Assembly (NCBI GenBank): GCA_023653785.1
Contig: JAMKCH010005375.1
Span: 58,043 to 122,042, forward strand
Direction: 5' to 3'
Source of the DNA: Ophioderma brevispina
Taxonomy: Eukaryota; Echinodermata; Ophiuroidea; Amphilepidida; Ophiodermatidae
DNA: 64,000 nucleotides
The position numbers were made by a program, and so were the translations under genes. The first letter of the stretch is position 1. The number at the start of each line of letters is the position of its first letter. Positions 23,890 through 36,039 of the stretch are shown here, piece by piece. Below the pieces are notes generated by a model. That model saw nothing but the letters and a program-made list of their open reading frames with translations, had not been told where the DNA came from and ran no database searches.

Positions 23890-24575
23890 GTGATGACTGC
23901 TCTACCCAAGTGCAATATCCTTTCTTGAATAAAAATACGTTTGGCTTTCGTTACAAAGTGGTACTAATGGTCGCGTTTTTATCGGGCATGTAAACACAAG
24001 TAGTCGACATTTTGAGGAGAGAAACAAATTCAGTGCAGGTAACCTTTTCAAATATACAGCTTTTAACGAGCGTTTTAGACATTTACGTTAAAATACTCGT
24101 TCACATCATACTCTGTTTGTACACGGTTAATTGATTTGCCGAGCGCCTATTTCGAGATAAAGCACGTTAATGATGAGATGGGACACGGCAAAAGTGTCTT
24201 ACACGTATAGTAAATTATTTATATCGTCATGTGAGTGCCAGAAGGTCGCAAGTGTAATAGCTGTCATTTTCAGAAATTCCCCTCAGATATATAATATATA
24301 CCAATCTTTGGTCAGTGGCTCTTGAAATGTTCTTAAGGCGATACAATCATCTGAAGAACCGTTTGAAGATCAAGATCTTGGTCAGTGCTTTTTTTGAATG
24401 GTTCTTCAGGCGATAAGCACATGAAGAAACCATTCCACAGCCACTTGATCAATGAAAGGCAAATTGGGTTATACAATAGATGGCAGCACAAAGATGCATC
24501 ATATGGAAGCTATGTCAGTTACGCTTGTTGCACTCACATGCGATATGAATATGAAAAATTATTAATGTTGGAAAT
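23890..24575. other. no recognisable feature
   Basis: AT-rich. A related pair of words (CTTGAAATGTTCTTAAGGCG at about 24320, TGAATGGTTCTTCAGGCG at about 24395) suggests a small local duplication. Confidence 0.4.
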
Positions 24576-24579
24576 TGTT

Positions 24580-24795
24580 GGTCACAAATTGTGCCACACT
24601 TGCTTCTTTCATGCAATGGCTCACCGCATCAATGGAAACGAGAAAGTCTGGACCAGATGAAACGACAATTCTACGAGGACACTTGAGTCGAACTGGCAAA
24701 GATTTTCTGACTAGTTAGAGCTTCACTGCGAGAGAGTCCAGTGATATTTGAAGCTTGGAAAAACATCCCGGTGTCATATATACCAGTGTCCGTGT
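24580..24795 (+). pseudogene. possible LINE reverse transcriptase fragment
   Basis: On the plus strand two frames carry RKSGPDETT, then VELAKIF, RASLRESPVIFEAWKNIPVS. This matches in order the start of non-LTR RT domains (KSxGPDxIPxxxL..LAxxxxxLFxxSLxxGxxPxxWKxAxVxPI). It is frameshifted and contains stops. It ends shortly before the tail of the minus-strand LINE at 24895. Confidence 0.45.
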
Positions 24796-24894
24796 ACTGA
24801 GTTGTCCTACACCCCTCTGTCTATTGAGTGTGGTACGCGTTATTTGTCTCAGCATTGTACCCAAATGGCTTCGTATACAAGGTCACGGTTATTC

Positions 24895-25261
24895 CGAGTA
24901 GTAGTAGTGAATCTTTATTTATTCAGGGAAACTCAATTCAGTTGTACAAAAAACTGGTCTCCCATGAGACCTGATACAGATTGACAGTATGACATGACAC
25001 AGGTATTTACAAAACTTTAACAACTGATATAAGAAGACTTTTTCAATTGAATATAAACCATACATGAATATAAAAACAAAGAAACACATGTTTTCAACAA
25101 ACAGCCAATGAAATGAGAATACAGAGGGTGAAGCTAATGATCCAAATACTAATGTTGGCCTTGAAACACATTAAAGGTATTGAAGTCAAAGACTTCGAAC
25201 ACCAATGAAAGTCTGTTCCACTCTGATGCACCTCATAATAAAATGTCCGCTTGACTGCATT
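24895..25261 (-). mobile_element. 3' part of the CR1/L2-like LINE (C-terminus and 3' UTR)
   Basis: Minus-strand reading gives KRTFYYEVHQSGTDFHWCSK, then LTSIPLMCFKANIS, the equivalent of the GKRTFxYxGAxxWNxL..xxxFK closing block of LINE ORF2. It is followed by a 3' UTR with AATAAATAAAG and a short (ACT)n tail at about 24898-24910. This continues the LINE at 27005-29640, from which it is separated by the inserted element at 25262-27004. Confidence 0.75.
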
Positions 25262-27004
25262 CCCAGATAGCACGCATATATTGGCCCAAAATATGGTATC
25301 CCTATCGATAGTCATGGATCGGAATAACGTGGCTAACGTATATTGGGCCACTATTGGTTTTCCATTGCAATGTGATTATCGGTTTCATATCGGCCATCCT
25401 TTACTGGTCTACAATGGCGCATCATATGGGCAATCGACCAACAGCCAATATAGAGCCAATTACTGGGTAACGTTGCCAAATTGGCTTAAGGTAACTGTTT
25501 GCCTAAAAATAGCAGGGTGAGAAAACAATAAAAAACATAACAGAAATACGCTAAAATCTTCAAGGACGATTGTGTGATCAGAACACAATATTTCAAAAAG
25601 ATTATACTATATAATCCCAATTTCAATAAAAAAATAAAGGTTTTTTTTAATTATTGTGTTTTTCATTTTAATAATTTATTTAAATTTAGCAGTTGAAAAA
25701 TATTTATTTTGTCAATAAAATATGGATATATTCCCAATATGGTTCAATATCTATTACCAAGAATTGGCCCATACTGTGCCAAAACATTGGCCCGGGCCCA
25801 TTATTGGTCCCCCCAATTTGGGCCGATGAGCCTAAATAATATTGAACCGATAGCTGTTCGCAAATACTGGTCCGATATTGGTATAAAATGGGAGTCTTTA
25901 AGTCCAATACCCAAATTTATGGTCAAGCTAGGTTGAACAAAATATGGGCGAGGACGCAGTCGAGCCCCATATTTTTTTCAATCAAATAATAGCGAGACCA
26001 ATAAAAGTTGGGTATGGGCGAAAACAGAATCTAATTTTATAAGTAGTTGTTTTGAGAATCTTGTGTCCTAATACTATACACAATTCATTAAGCTTGGCAG
26101 TTCATGGGACTTGGGCCAACACCCCGGGGGCCAATATGTCTCTGTAAAATAACAATCCCCTGTCTACACCGTCACCACTTCAGATGACGAATTATCGCCG
26201 ATCTGATGTTTTATAGAGATCAAGTTTGTTAATTATCTCCGTCGTCGTGGCGGACGTCAACCCCCCCCAAAATTTGTTTCCTCAAGATTTTCGCGAGTTG
26301 CTCTTTGTCTACCAAAGATCGAGTACACAAGGTCATGGCCACATTGCTACTGTACTGACCCTGATCAAGCGATTAACTTGTCATGCTTGTGCTTTACTTT
26401 ACTGAAAATCTTTATCCAAACAGCGCGGTTGTACTCTCCCGGTGTGGGCACTATCCACAATCCATTTATTGTTGAAAATCTACTTCCACCGGCAGAGAAT
26501 TAGCATCTCGCAAGGTAAATAAAAACAAAACGGGCCTGACATGTCGATGCAAAATTGACATGACATGACCGGACATTATGTGCACACGCTACCACTTGAC
26601 GCTACCTACTTCCGGGGTAAATAAATTAGCCTATCCTTGGCCGTCACGCGGCATTATACCGTGTTATTCGACGAAAATTGGCGGGGCCACCGTAATTGAT
26701 ACAAATGGGTATATATGTGGGTTCATGTGCACATGCGGCTTAATACAGTCTCGTTACCAGGGTGCACAGACAAAAACTGCATTAGGAATGGGTTTGTTTA
26801 AAATTCAATGAAAGTTAAGGGGGACTGATCCAAAAGGGGGTGGAAGTTTTTGGACACCAAAGTTTCGGGAGTGTAGATTATTGAGAAGTGTTGTTTTTAT
26901 TGGTTTCCCGGCATGTGTATAGTAATATAGGACGGAAGATTCTAAAAACATAATAATGAGTATATATTGGCCTATATTGGCACAATATCTCCATGTTATC
27001 TGGG
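25262..27004. mobile_element. TIR element (CCCAGATA ends) inserted in the LINE
   Basis: The left end reads CCCAGATAGCACGCATATAT. The right end, inverted, reads CCCAGATAACATGGAGATAT. Both lead into TTGGCCCA/CCAATATTGG-type words. These words recur at 25320-25500, 25730-25935, 26110-26145 and 26940-26990, giving pseudo-coding frames with repeated YW..IG residues. No transposase is visible. It splits LINE coding sequence at 25261/27005. No long target duplication is evident; a TT dinucleotide is the only shared flank. Confidence 0.7.
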
Positions 27005-29640
27005 TTGTTATTCCAAGGTGCAAGACAAGGGTATTACAAGATGCTTCTGGGCATTTTGAATGAAATTGAAAGCAGTAAAACATAAATTGAGATGAGGGGT
27101 AAGATGGAGCAAGATTTTGAAGACATTAAAAACAGAATAAGAAGTTGTTTTTCCATCTTTCATTCCATCCTCTCCCAGCAAGAGTTATCATATCGGAAAT
27201 GGGTGTTCTGATGTCCGCAGGCACTACGGACACGTGCAAGTTTGTTTTGAAAGAGAATTTGGAGAGAATTACGATGGTCAGAGATGCAGTTGACCAAACA
27301 GGACTGAATAAATCAAAGGTGGAAAAAAACTCGAGCATTTGCGAGTAATTTTAAAGTGGATGGAGGAAGATAGTACTAACTCTCCGAATATTATACACCA
27401 ATCGTTTTAGAATAAGAGATAATTAATCCACATGATCGCTCCAGTTAAAAATTGGATCAAAATATACCCAAGTACTGTGAATTTTATAGACCTTTCAATC
27501 GTTTCATACCCTAAATGACTGTGAAATGTTATCACAATATTCAAGGCATGATTGGTTCCAAAAAGCATGTACTTAGTTTCCTAATGGTGTTTAAGTGAGC
27601 TGTTTTTGACTTCAAACCAATGAGCAATTTTCAACAAACTGTTCTTCATCTGACACTGAATAGATGTTGAGTCTGAGAGGTGCAAAGTAAAGTCGTATCA
27701 TCAGCATACCTACACATTGCCATCATACTCAGGAAGAGAATTAACATATATTAATAAACACAGGACTAATATAGAACCCTATGGAATGCCATGTACAGGC
27801 CTAAAATCAGAAAGTGTAGCATAATATTAACTGTTGGCATCTACCACTTAAGTATGATTTGAACCAAGTAAAGTATCCACGGGACACATATCTGCAAGCT
27901 TTTGCAGAAGAATTCATAGTTCTGTGTCAAAAGTTTTTTCAGATCAAGAAAACCAAGCTCCTATACTAGACCTTGGTTCATATTATGCAGAATGTAATCA
28001 GCAACATCAATAAGAGAAGTAGCAGTAGAGTGATATGTCTGAAGCCAACGACGGATTAAAATATTGTTTTCGGTTAAGAAATTATAAAGTTTATGCAGGA
28101 CAGCACGTCAATAATTTTAGAAAATCCAGGAAGAACAGGAATTGGCTATATTATTTACATCAACTTATCACCATCCTTATAAATAGGTGGAACTTTGGCT
28201 TGCTTCCAGTCACTTTGGAAAGCATATGTATGAAGGAAGATTCAAATATAAGCAGAGATTTACATATTAACTGGAGCAGCCAATTCAATAAGCCTAACAT
28301 CAAAATTACGAATACCAGGTGATTTTGTATTAGCCATTTTAACAATTTCATCAAAAACAACTCTGGTGTAATATAATTAAAATTGAAGTGAGTAGTGTCA
28401 TTATTACCCAGAATATTATCATCACCATTATGATTAATATTTCAAATTTTTCAGCAGACTGTTCCCAATAGAATTAGGAACTCATTGATTTGTCAGTAGT
28501 ATCTTTATCATTAACTGTGATACCATTATTGTTTATTGCGGCATGAACTGACGATTTACTGGTTATGGATTAACTTTTATATTGACCACAACTTTTTGAG
28601 TTCCTAATTTTCATTAATGACTTACTAGAATATGTTTTTTTTTCAAGTTTCGATTCAATTATGACTTTATTTCTTAATGACTTAGCAGTCTTCCAATCAT
28701 CAGGATTGTTGGTTTTTGTGCAGCCTTTTAAAAGAGTAATCTCTATCCTTGTCATTGAAAAGTCCCTGTTAATCATTCAGGACGTGGTGAACCCTTATAC
28801 AGCGTTTTTCTTCCTAGTGCATGTTTATCACCATACATTTTGAACATTTCTTTCCACACACTCAGGGCATCATTTACATCGTCATAATTCAAAACATCAA
28901 CAAACGCATAATTATTAAAGTTACGCCATTGACCTATACTTAATTGTTTAGATGGTAATTATGTGTTTTATTTTTCGCACCAAATAAAATTAAGAGAGTG
29001 ATCACTTATACAAAAACTAATGAACACCAGAGTGCAGAATACGATAGGATTAGATACGAAGCAAGATCAAGCTTTGTTTTGGTAGTTTCAGTCCTCTTAT
29101 AATCATTAATAAGCTGTTTCATGTGCATGAGCTGCAAGATTATGAATTTTAGTACTATCACACTTTTTACATAAATCTAAATTAAAATCTCCAACAATTA
29201 TAACATCATCAATAAATGGAAGGTAGTTTGTGAAGACCGCATCTAATTCTCACAGTAATGAGCCTTTGAGTCCGGTGTCGGTACACGTTCCAAGGAGAAG
29301 AGGCTTAGTGTGAGGTAATTAATTTCAACCCATAGTGGCCTCACATTATCATCATGTAAATCAATTTTTCTTGTAATAATACCCCTCTTTTAACTAACAA
29401 AATACCACCATGCTCCACTTGTTGTTCTCTCAAGCTTACAAAACGTAAACCCACCAATTTTTAATATTACTATTATATCATCATTGGGGTTTAGCCAAGT
29501 TTCTGTACGGCAAAGCATATCCAATAAATTGTGATCAAGTAAAATTCTAACATGGTCAAATTTGTAACGCAAAACTTTGCATGTTAAGCTGAGCTATTTT
29601 TAAAAACCCCCTTTAGACATTATACATTATAATCAATAAA
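27005..29640 (-). pseudogene. CR1/L2-like LINE ORF2 (endonuclease + reverse transcriptase), decayed
   Basis: Minus-strand order matches a non-LTR ORF2. The apurinic endonuclease starts near 29640 (IAQLNMQS), with KFDHVRILLDHNLLDMLC and ETWLNPND at about 29560-29480, IIVGDFNLDL near 29190, and the SDH-type end (SLVLYK / YLVRKIKH) near 29000. The linker has NPDDWKTAKSLRNK at about 28700. RT has SPGIRNFDVRLIELAAPVN near 28310, SDWKQAKVPPIYKDGDK, IPVLPGFSKIID, WFKSYLSGR near 27860, and YADDT (as MLMIRL in a shifted frame) near 27700. The thumb follows down to 27005 (TLVLHLGITT), where the inserted element begins. Many stops and frameshifts make it dead. A Cys-rich stretch (CGTCNRK) at about 29775 may be the end of an upstream zinc-finger part. 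Confidence 0.9.
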
Positions 29641-29839
29641 TGCTCATCCTATAAAAGCAGATCACACCAGAAGGAGGCACTATCAAATCAATACATACAC
29701 AATCCATATGGAAAATTAAGAGCGCATTGATACAGATATTTTAGACCGAGGTGACCTAACTTGCGATTACAAGTGCCACAGGTATCCTCCAAAGGAGTAC
29801 ATAACGGAGAGTGAATATTATTGTTAACCTGAGACAGAT

Positions 29840-30490
29840 AGATGAAAAAATGAATGAATGGTTTCTGAACAGGAACTTGGCTGTGTCACCATTTTTACAT
29901 ACACCACTTGAAATCATGATCAATGAACTTTTCAGATAATTTATTTTTAACAGTCCCCTTGGTATTTATCTAGAAATCCTGCCTAGCAGAGTGTCTTAAT
30001 TGCAAATATAAAGTTCTGTGCCAATGAGACAGGTACCAACTGTCTTGAGAAGCCCATCACTTTGAGAGGTGTTTGCTTACATGTTTACATGTTGCTATGG
30101 TAGCTAGTACACTCTCCTCTGGGGAACACTTTCTTTACAACCGGTGTAAAGTAAGCGGATTAGGTGATGAGATGGAATAGAAAAGATGCTTGCATAAGAT
30201 CTTTGAAGATAAGCACATCGGCGCAGTAACTGAATTCTGCACATATTATGATTATATTATCTCCAGTACTCTTGGGTTTGTCAAGTCCAAAGTTGCACAT
30301 TTGTTTAAACTCACAGTATAACCGAAGTTTTTTTGTTCGCGAACGAGGCCATCTCAATCTAAAACTGGGCGGGTGATAACACCTAGAAACTTTCTTCAAC
30401 TGCATGTACAGTAACAATGGTTCTGCAGTTTCAAATAAAACGAGCCATATGAAGTCTACTACAGCCATTATTTGTTGAGTCAATGTACCA
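29840..30490. other. no recognisable feature
   Basis: AT-rich; open frames on the minus strand (30160-30513) show nothing recognisable. Confidence 0.45.
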
Positions 30491-30496
30491 TAGTGT

Positions 30497-30860
30497 ATAA
30501 TAATAATGAGCAAGAGATTTATATAGCGCCTGATGCCTATTGGCCTCTAAGCGCATTCACAATGGTCGCTGATCACTGTGGCCCACCATACCATAAACAT
30601 TTAGACTCATTTCAAGGGATGCAGCAGATCGGGATCAGCGCTTGCCCTTATCAACATCCATCGGATAAAACCATCGCGCCGGGATCAGCTTCCCAACTAT
30701 CGCATGGGTAAATCGAGACACCTAATTTAAGCGGTTTAATTTCTTTTCCGGAAATTACAATATAGCTGTAATCTCAGCAGGGATCGAACGCAACGCCGAG
30801 GCGCCATGTGATGAGCATACACGGAGTCTAGCGCTTACCTATTGAGCTATCTTGTCCGCT
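30497..30860 (-). mobile_element. tRNA-derived SINE
   Basis: Read on the minus strand from 30859, a tRNA-like head begins GCGGACAAGATAGCTCAATA. It has a polymerase III A box (TAGCTCAATAGG, 30838-30849) and a B box (GTTCGATCC, 30781-30789) about 50 bp apart. A body follows, containing TTATATAGCGCC-type words on the plus strand near 30520, and a TTATTATTAT tail at 30497-30508. The layout of head, body and simple-repeat tail is that of a SINE; length is about 364 bp. Target duplication is not evident. The parental tRNA and family are not identified. Confidence 0.8.
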
Positions 30861-30879
30861 CAGATATGGTGTTTATGTC

Positions 30880-33400
30880 CCGTGATCACTGATATATTCA
30901 AAAAAGAAATCGTAATGGGATTTTTACATTTTCATTTTCATTAAAATAATGTGCAAATGTTGGTAAGTATAATATGTAAGTATATAATGGGAAATTGGTT
31001 TACTTCGGCGAAATATGCAATCAAATTTCAGTATTTGGCTAAGATATATTCGCGTAGGAGCCTAATCTGGGCTCCATAGACACAACGGAATCAAACGTAA
31101 ACCATGTTTCGTGTAGATTTTAATTGAATCGGTTGACCTATTCTTCGCCATTGATAGGCGTCCAAAGGACCATATCTCCTTCTACACCAGTCCAGAGTTC
31201 GAAATATGACCGAGGCATTGTCGATTTGATATATCCTCTGGGACCACTCTACCCGACCCTCCAAGAAAGTCACATATATTTCCGCTCAGGTTCACGTACT
31301 TAACGTGACAAGTTATCACAATCTTCGAAAGTAAGAGGGTTCACTTTCTAAATAAGATTTAAAAGCATTTAGGGTCTAACTCCTCCAAACATTACAAACC
31401 ACTCACACAACACCACCCACAACACAAAACAAAACCAAACAATGCCAGAAAACGTGCACCGTAAATTGGGGCGAATTGATAAAATACATCAAAGTACATC
31501 GCACCAATCCATACGCCATGAAATTGAAGTGCATAACCGGTGCAATGGCAAGTCAATCATACCGGCGTCGCGTCACAAGTGGAACGCATTCGACTATTTG
31601 GTACTTTTGAGAATTTGTCATATACAGATGTTTTGTACTACAAATTCCCCATGTGCCAACCTCAAGTGGCTTACTTAGTCCAAAGATTAATTAACTAATT
31701 ATGACGTGTTTACAAAACTGTAAACATGTCTCACTGTCCGCACTAATATTATAACGACGGTGTACTTGTCGAAAATCTATTCTGCGCATTCCCGTAAGCA
31801 TCGTTATTTTCATTTTGAAGTCTTTATGTTTCATTATTGGACGTATTGGTGAACGTATTTTCAGGTCACGCTAGATTTGCTATTTGTCGTTTTCACATAA
31901 GGAACGTTTTTGCGCAAACCACGTCACAGAACGGACGCGTTTGCGCGACGCATTTGTTATTTACCACATTGACATTGCTATTTTGTCGTTTTTATATAGT
32001 GACGTATTTTATTTAACGGCCAATTCTCACGAAAAGTACGGCCAATTGCGTTTTTGCGTTTTGATCCACCATTTCTACACAATGCTTTTGGGATTCACAC
32101 TGTTGATAGTGCAATTGAACTAAGAAAACCCATTTGGGAGATAAGTTTTCTATACTTTCGGTTGGGTTTATGTGACACATTGCCCTCAAACATGCCAAAA
32201 TGGCAAAAAATGGCGTCCAATTCTCTATATTCCAATTTTTAAAAATTCAGAAACTACCACCTAACATATCAATTCTTTGAAAAATGGTTTTGATAGGTTA
32301 GGACATGTGCTGAAAATTCGATCGACCTATGTTTAAAGCTTGCATTTGCCTGACCGTTAATTTTTCAGGAGAACAAAATAAGGTGTCCAATAGAATTGGG
32401 TTTATCCATTATCTGCATCTCAACTAAATTCAAATATTAAAACGAGTATTAAGATAAAGGTTATGGTAACTTTTAAGAGGCAAACACTGAATGCTAATGG
32501 AAAATTATGCTGCAATCACCTGAAGTGGCAAATTTACTGGACCGGTTAAGGTCGAACTTGAAAAAAAAATCGGACCATGTTAAGGATGTTTAGTACGTTA
32601 TCCATTTTTCTCAGCAAATAAGTAAGGAATAACCATGTAGATTGAGGTAGGTACAGGATCATGCATCATCACAAAACATAATAGAAAAACTAAGATATGT
32701 ACTTCCTGGTCAATGTAGGGTGCATAAAGGTGTTTATTACGTTACTTAGGTCAGGTAGTTTATTACGTTATAGACTGATGGGCGACTGTGTTTTGTTACA
32801 TTGCGACATCAAAGACCAATACCATTTGACTGGGTTGAACACGGAATATGACGTGCACAAAATGGTCACATATTTTGAGTTCCTGGTTCTAAGCATGGAA
32901 TTTTGTGGCCATTTTAACTTTAAAAAGGATAAGTAATAAACAAAAGATTATTGTACTGTCAAAATGATTAATTATTCAAACATTGTCTTATATAAAAAAA
33001 AAAATAAGTGGTCCTAAGGTTCTCTTGTTGGAAAATAGTAATTCGTGATTCCATGGATTTTCATTGTTGATAAAGTATAAACCCTATACGTTTTCACACA
33101 AAGTTTGCAAGGCCTGCTTTACAAAATTCTGAGAGGTGGTGTTCGCAGTTTTGTCTCCCCTTATCAATGACACATAGTTTCAAGTAAAAGCTTGCATACA
33201 GAACAAAAATCGTGACAATTGTTTTTTTACTTTTTCAAAATCAAGTGGCGTCATTTTCGTGAGACTTTTCGCATATCTAAATAAATTGATAAAGGGAATA
33301 GTAAATATGTTTCAAATTTAACTTATTTTGGCGATTTGCCTAGATTTTTGATTAAATAACGTTTGAAGATTAACGGTATGGAGCAAATCAATATCGCAAA
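30880..33400. other. no recognisable gene
   Basis: AT-rich. Short open frames (for example 31442-31678, 31884-32123, 32697-32936) have no domain or splice support. Words such as TTTTGTCGTTTT and GACGTATTTT recur loosely at 31880-32010, without clear units. Confidence 0.4.
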
Positions 33401-33414
33401 TCTTTAAAGGCGTT

Positions 33415-33473
33415 TTTTCTCGAAATGCGTAGTTTGCATATATCGTCAGTATCTGGCACGGCCGACGATACGA
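33415..33473. mobile_element. solo end of TCGTCGGC-family MITE
   Basis: Read on the minus strand: TCGTCGGCCGTG, then a CAGATACTGA word and a TTTCGAGAAAA word, the same order as the end of the elements at 15231-15961 and 39053-39619. I find no partner end in the adjoining kilobase. Confidence 0.4.
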
Positions 33474-33479
33474 ATCAAC

Positions 33480-34280
33480 ATACTAGTGAGCAAGAAAAGG
33501 AAAAATATGTACGATGATATGCAGTCCTCCAGTAGCGCAATTAGCTGCCTAATTCAGTAGTTATTTCCGCTAGTGAGAATTGTTCTGGGGTGCAGATTCC
33601 AGTTTGAAAATACGTTTTTGTGTTTTGTTTTTTTGTGTGTTTTGTTGTTTTGTTTGCGTTGTTACTTATTGAATTCCGTATTTACCTTTTAACAAAGAAC
33701 AGTAAAAAAACCTATTGTTTCAAAACACAGCCACTTGCACCATGCACCCTGTTTTCTTACATAAAGGCCCCTAGTGAAGAAAACTTAAATTTGAATGGTC
33801 GAGAAATTATTGAGTACTACGTCGGCAGAGTGCAATAACCAAATGTTAGTGACCATTTTTTTTGGCGCCCCCCAAAATTAAGGTTTTTACCCACAAAGTG
33901 GAATAACGTAGAATACAGTTTTAAGGCATTAAAATGATTAAAACATGCTTAATTCTGAAATACATTAACAAACTTAGGCATACAATACATCGCAAGTGCA
34001 ACTGTGAAATATTCGGCATTGTTCTTAGTGTATCCCCATCGTTAGTGGCACTTGCGATCGTGTTGCACTCAACCATCGTTTGGGGCAACACCTTTTGTTT
34101 CTATTTTCTTGTTTTTTAAATAAAACAATTGAAAAGTACTCGAAAGTAATAAAAAGACATACTTTTATATTGTAATTACCGTTTATGTGCGAATAAGACA
34201 ATATGCTCAAAACAAAGTAATAATGCACTTACAATGGTGATACACTAAAAGAAATTGTGAATGCAACACCATCTCAAGCG
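33480..34280. other. no recognisable feature
   Basis: Contains a T/G-rich simple stretch (TTTTGTG words, 33610-33660). No protein similarity. Confidence 0.45.
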
Positions 34281-34287
34281 CATTTTG

Positions 34288-34732
34288 TCGCTGGGCGGGA
34301 AAAACTTCATATGTAATTCCAAAGGGCAAATGCAAAACCCACTAATTGAAAAAGTGGGCCCCAGTGCTAAAGCCTCATGCATTTGGTCACACCGTGTTCT
34401 AGTTCGAATTTCAAGCCAATATGATAGTAACATGTTCCAATGTTATTTCAGATTCTGAGCAAAAAATTATCTAAATTATTTTAAAAAAATCCTTTCTTGT
34501 TGCACAGGCATTACGCAATTATCGGTTTTTGTTGTCACCGGGGGGAGCAAAGAGGGAAAATGTGAGATAGTACCGGGGGAGGTGGAAGGGAGGGAAAACT
34601 GTAGGGGTAATAGTGACGAAAGCAAATGTTCAGATAGTTTGGTCATGTTTAAACCTACCGGTGTTTTAAACTACATGTGAGGTTTTTTGTTTTAAAGTCA
34701 ATGCATATATGAGGTTTTTTCCCACCCAGCGA
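34288..34732. mobile_element. TCGCTGGGCGGGAAAA-family MITE, copy 2
   Basis: The ends are TCGCTGGGCGGGAAAAACTT (left) and, inverted, TCGCTGGGTGGGAAAAAACC (right). Flanking 8-mers GCATTTTG and CGATTTTG agree at six of eight positions, compatible with an eroded 8-bp target duplication. It shares interior words with the copy at 17967-18359. Confidence 0.75.
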
Positions 34733-34744
34733 CGATTTTGCAAA

Positions 34745-35260
34745 CATCCAAACAACTTCCCTTAGCCCTAATTCTCGGGTAACGAGTAAAATAGTAGTTT
34801 CCTTCATAAACCAATATTTTGAAACTTCCGGTAAAATTTGATTTCCTGGGGACGAAGATATTAGTATATTTCTTCTTCTTTATCTAGTCATCGGTTGACG
34901 CTCCTTTCAACGCCACATCGAACCATTGAAATTACATAAATTCGAAATCCATTAGCATGTTTATACTGGCTTCATATTCATAATGTTTTGCCCCTAAGGA
35001 CAACGAACATGCTAGACCCGTTCTGGACTTGCGCGCGGGAAATCTGAGATATGTATGTTTAATTCATAAGTATGCTTCTTCATGTGGGTGGATTATCTAC
35101 CGCTGTTGGTGAAAGTACATCGTAGGTTTTTGGGATACCTATAAGGTTTGGGCAGGAGTCATTGCTATTGATTTGTAACCCAATGGGAGCTATCCATACT
35201 TGCTTATTTAACTTGAACGTAAATTCCATAAATTTGAAATGCAATCGAATAACCGCAATA
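34745..35260. other. no recognisable feature
   Basis: AT-rich sequence between two MITEs; no open frame of interest. Confidence 0.4.
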
Positions 35261-35264
35261 ATGG

Positions 35265-35412
35265 CCGATTTTTTTTTTTTTGGGTTGAAAAGAAGCGTTT
35301 TCAAAGTCGACTATTACACAATTTTCGGCGAAAAAAATCCCACGCGAAAGCGGCCCAGCGCGAAAACCAAATTTTGGGGGTCCCATTGAACCCCCGGTCA
35401 CTTAAGTGTTAA
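35265..35412. mobile_element. right-end fragment of ACTTAAGTG-family MITE
   Basis: Shares ordered words with 58225-58400: TGGCCGATTTT, GAAAAGAAGCG, CGGCGAAAAAAATC, AAGCGGCCCAGCGC, TTGGGGG..CCATTG, then the terminal GGTCACTTAAGTGTTAA. The left end is not recognisable. Confidence 0.65.
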
Positions 35413-35515
35413 GAAATTCAAAGGAGGTCGCTGTAGCACCATCCCAACCGGGGACCCCGGGTACTTTCTCATAGTAAGCAGTAGTAAGTAGTAAAGCAAG
35501 TTTTAATCCGGTTTT

Positions 35516-36039
35516 GTGCCTGTAAAACGGAGGTGGCCAGATACACCACTTCGTGGAAATTGGCCCTTCATACGTCCTCCATCTTCCACTTCGCCGGATT
35601 CAATGCATGATCCTCATCCTCAACCAACCCCCTCCTCCTACTCTCCTCCTCCACTTGCCCCTTACATGTCCTTCTTTTGTCGTCCCCTCTGTCCTCAAAC
35701 CGTCCACCTCGAACTCAAAGGCCCTTCTTAACACATTCTCGTCTCTTCCTCACACGTGCCCATACCAAAATATATACCATATACGCCTTCGTCAACCGCT
35801 ACTGCTTCTACCAAACCCACATCTGCATCAAGTCCCTCATTGTTATTCCTATCCATCACTTCACAACACATCGCTCTCATCATTGCTCTCTATGTCCCTT
35901 CTCAGGATCCCCATCTCATTTCGCTCAACACCGTGAGTTCTGTCTCACTCCATTCAATATCACCGATCTCACTCAGCTATATTATATACACCATTCCTTT
36001 CATCGTCGATGGAAAAAATTTCCCGTGGAGTCATTCTCT
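35516..36039 (-). pseudogene. C-terminal part of zinc-finger LINE ORF2
   Basis: Minus-strand frames give MKGMVYIIYS, then VILNGVRQNS, RAMMRAMCCEVMDRN, a WYGH-like trace, EVDG, GQVEEESRRRGLVEDEDHAL and NPAKWKMEDV. This is the order seen in the tail of a widespread LINE ORF2 family (R-AMMRAMCGV...RWYGHV..GRPKRTWK-QVEEE). It belongs with the pieces at 36956-37600 and 38227-38800, and is separated from them by the foldback element. Confidence 0.75.
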
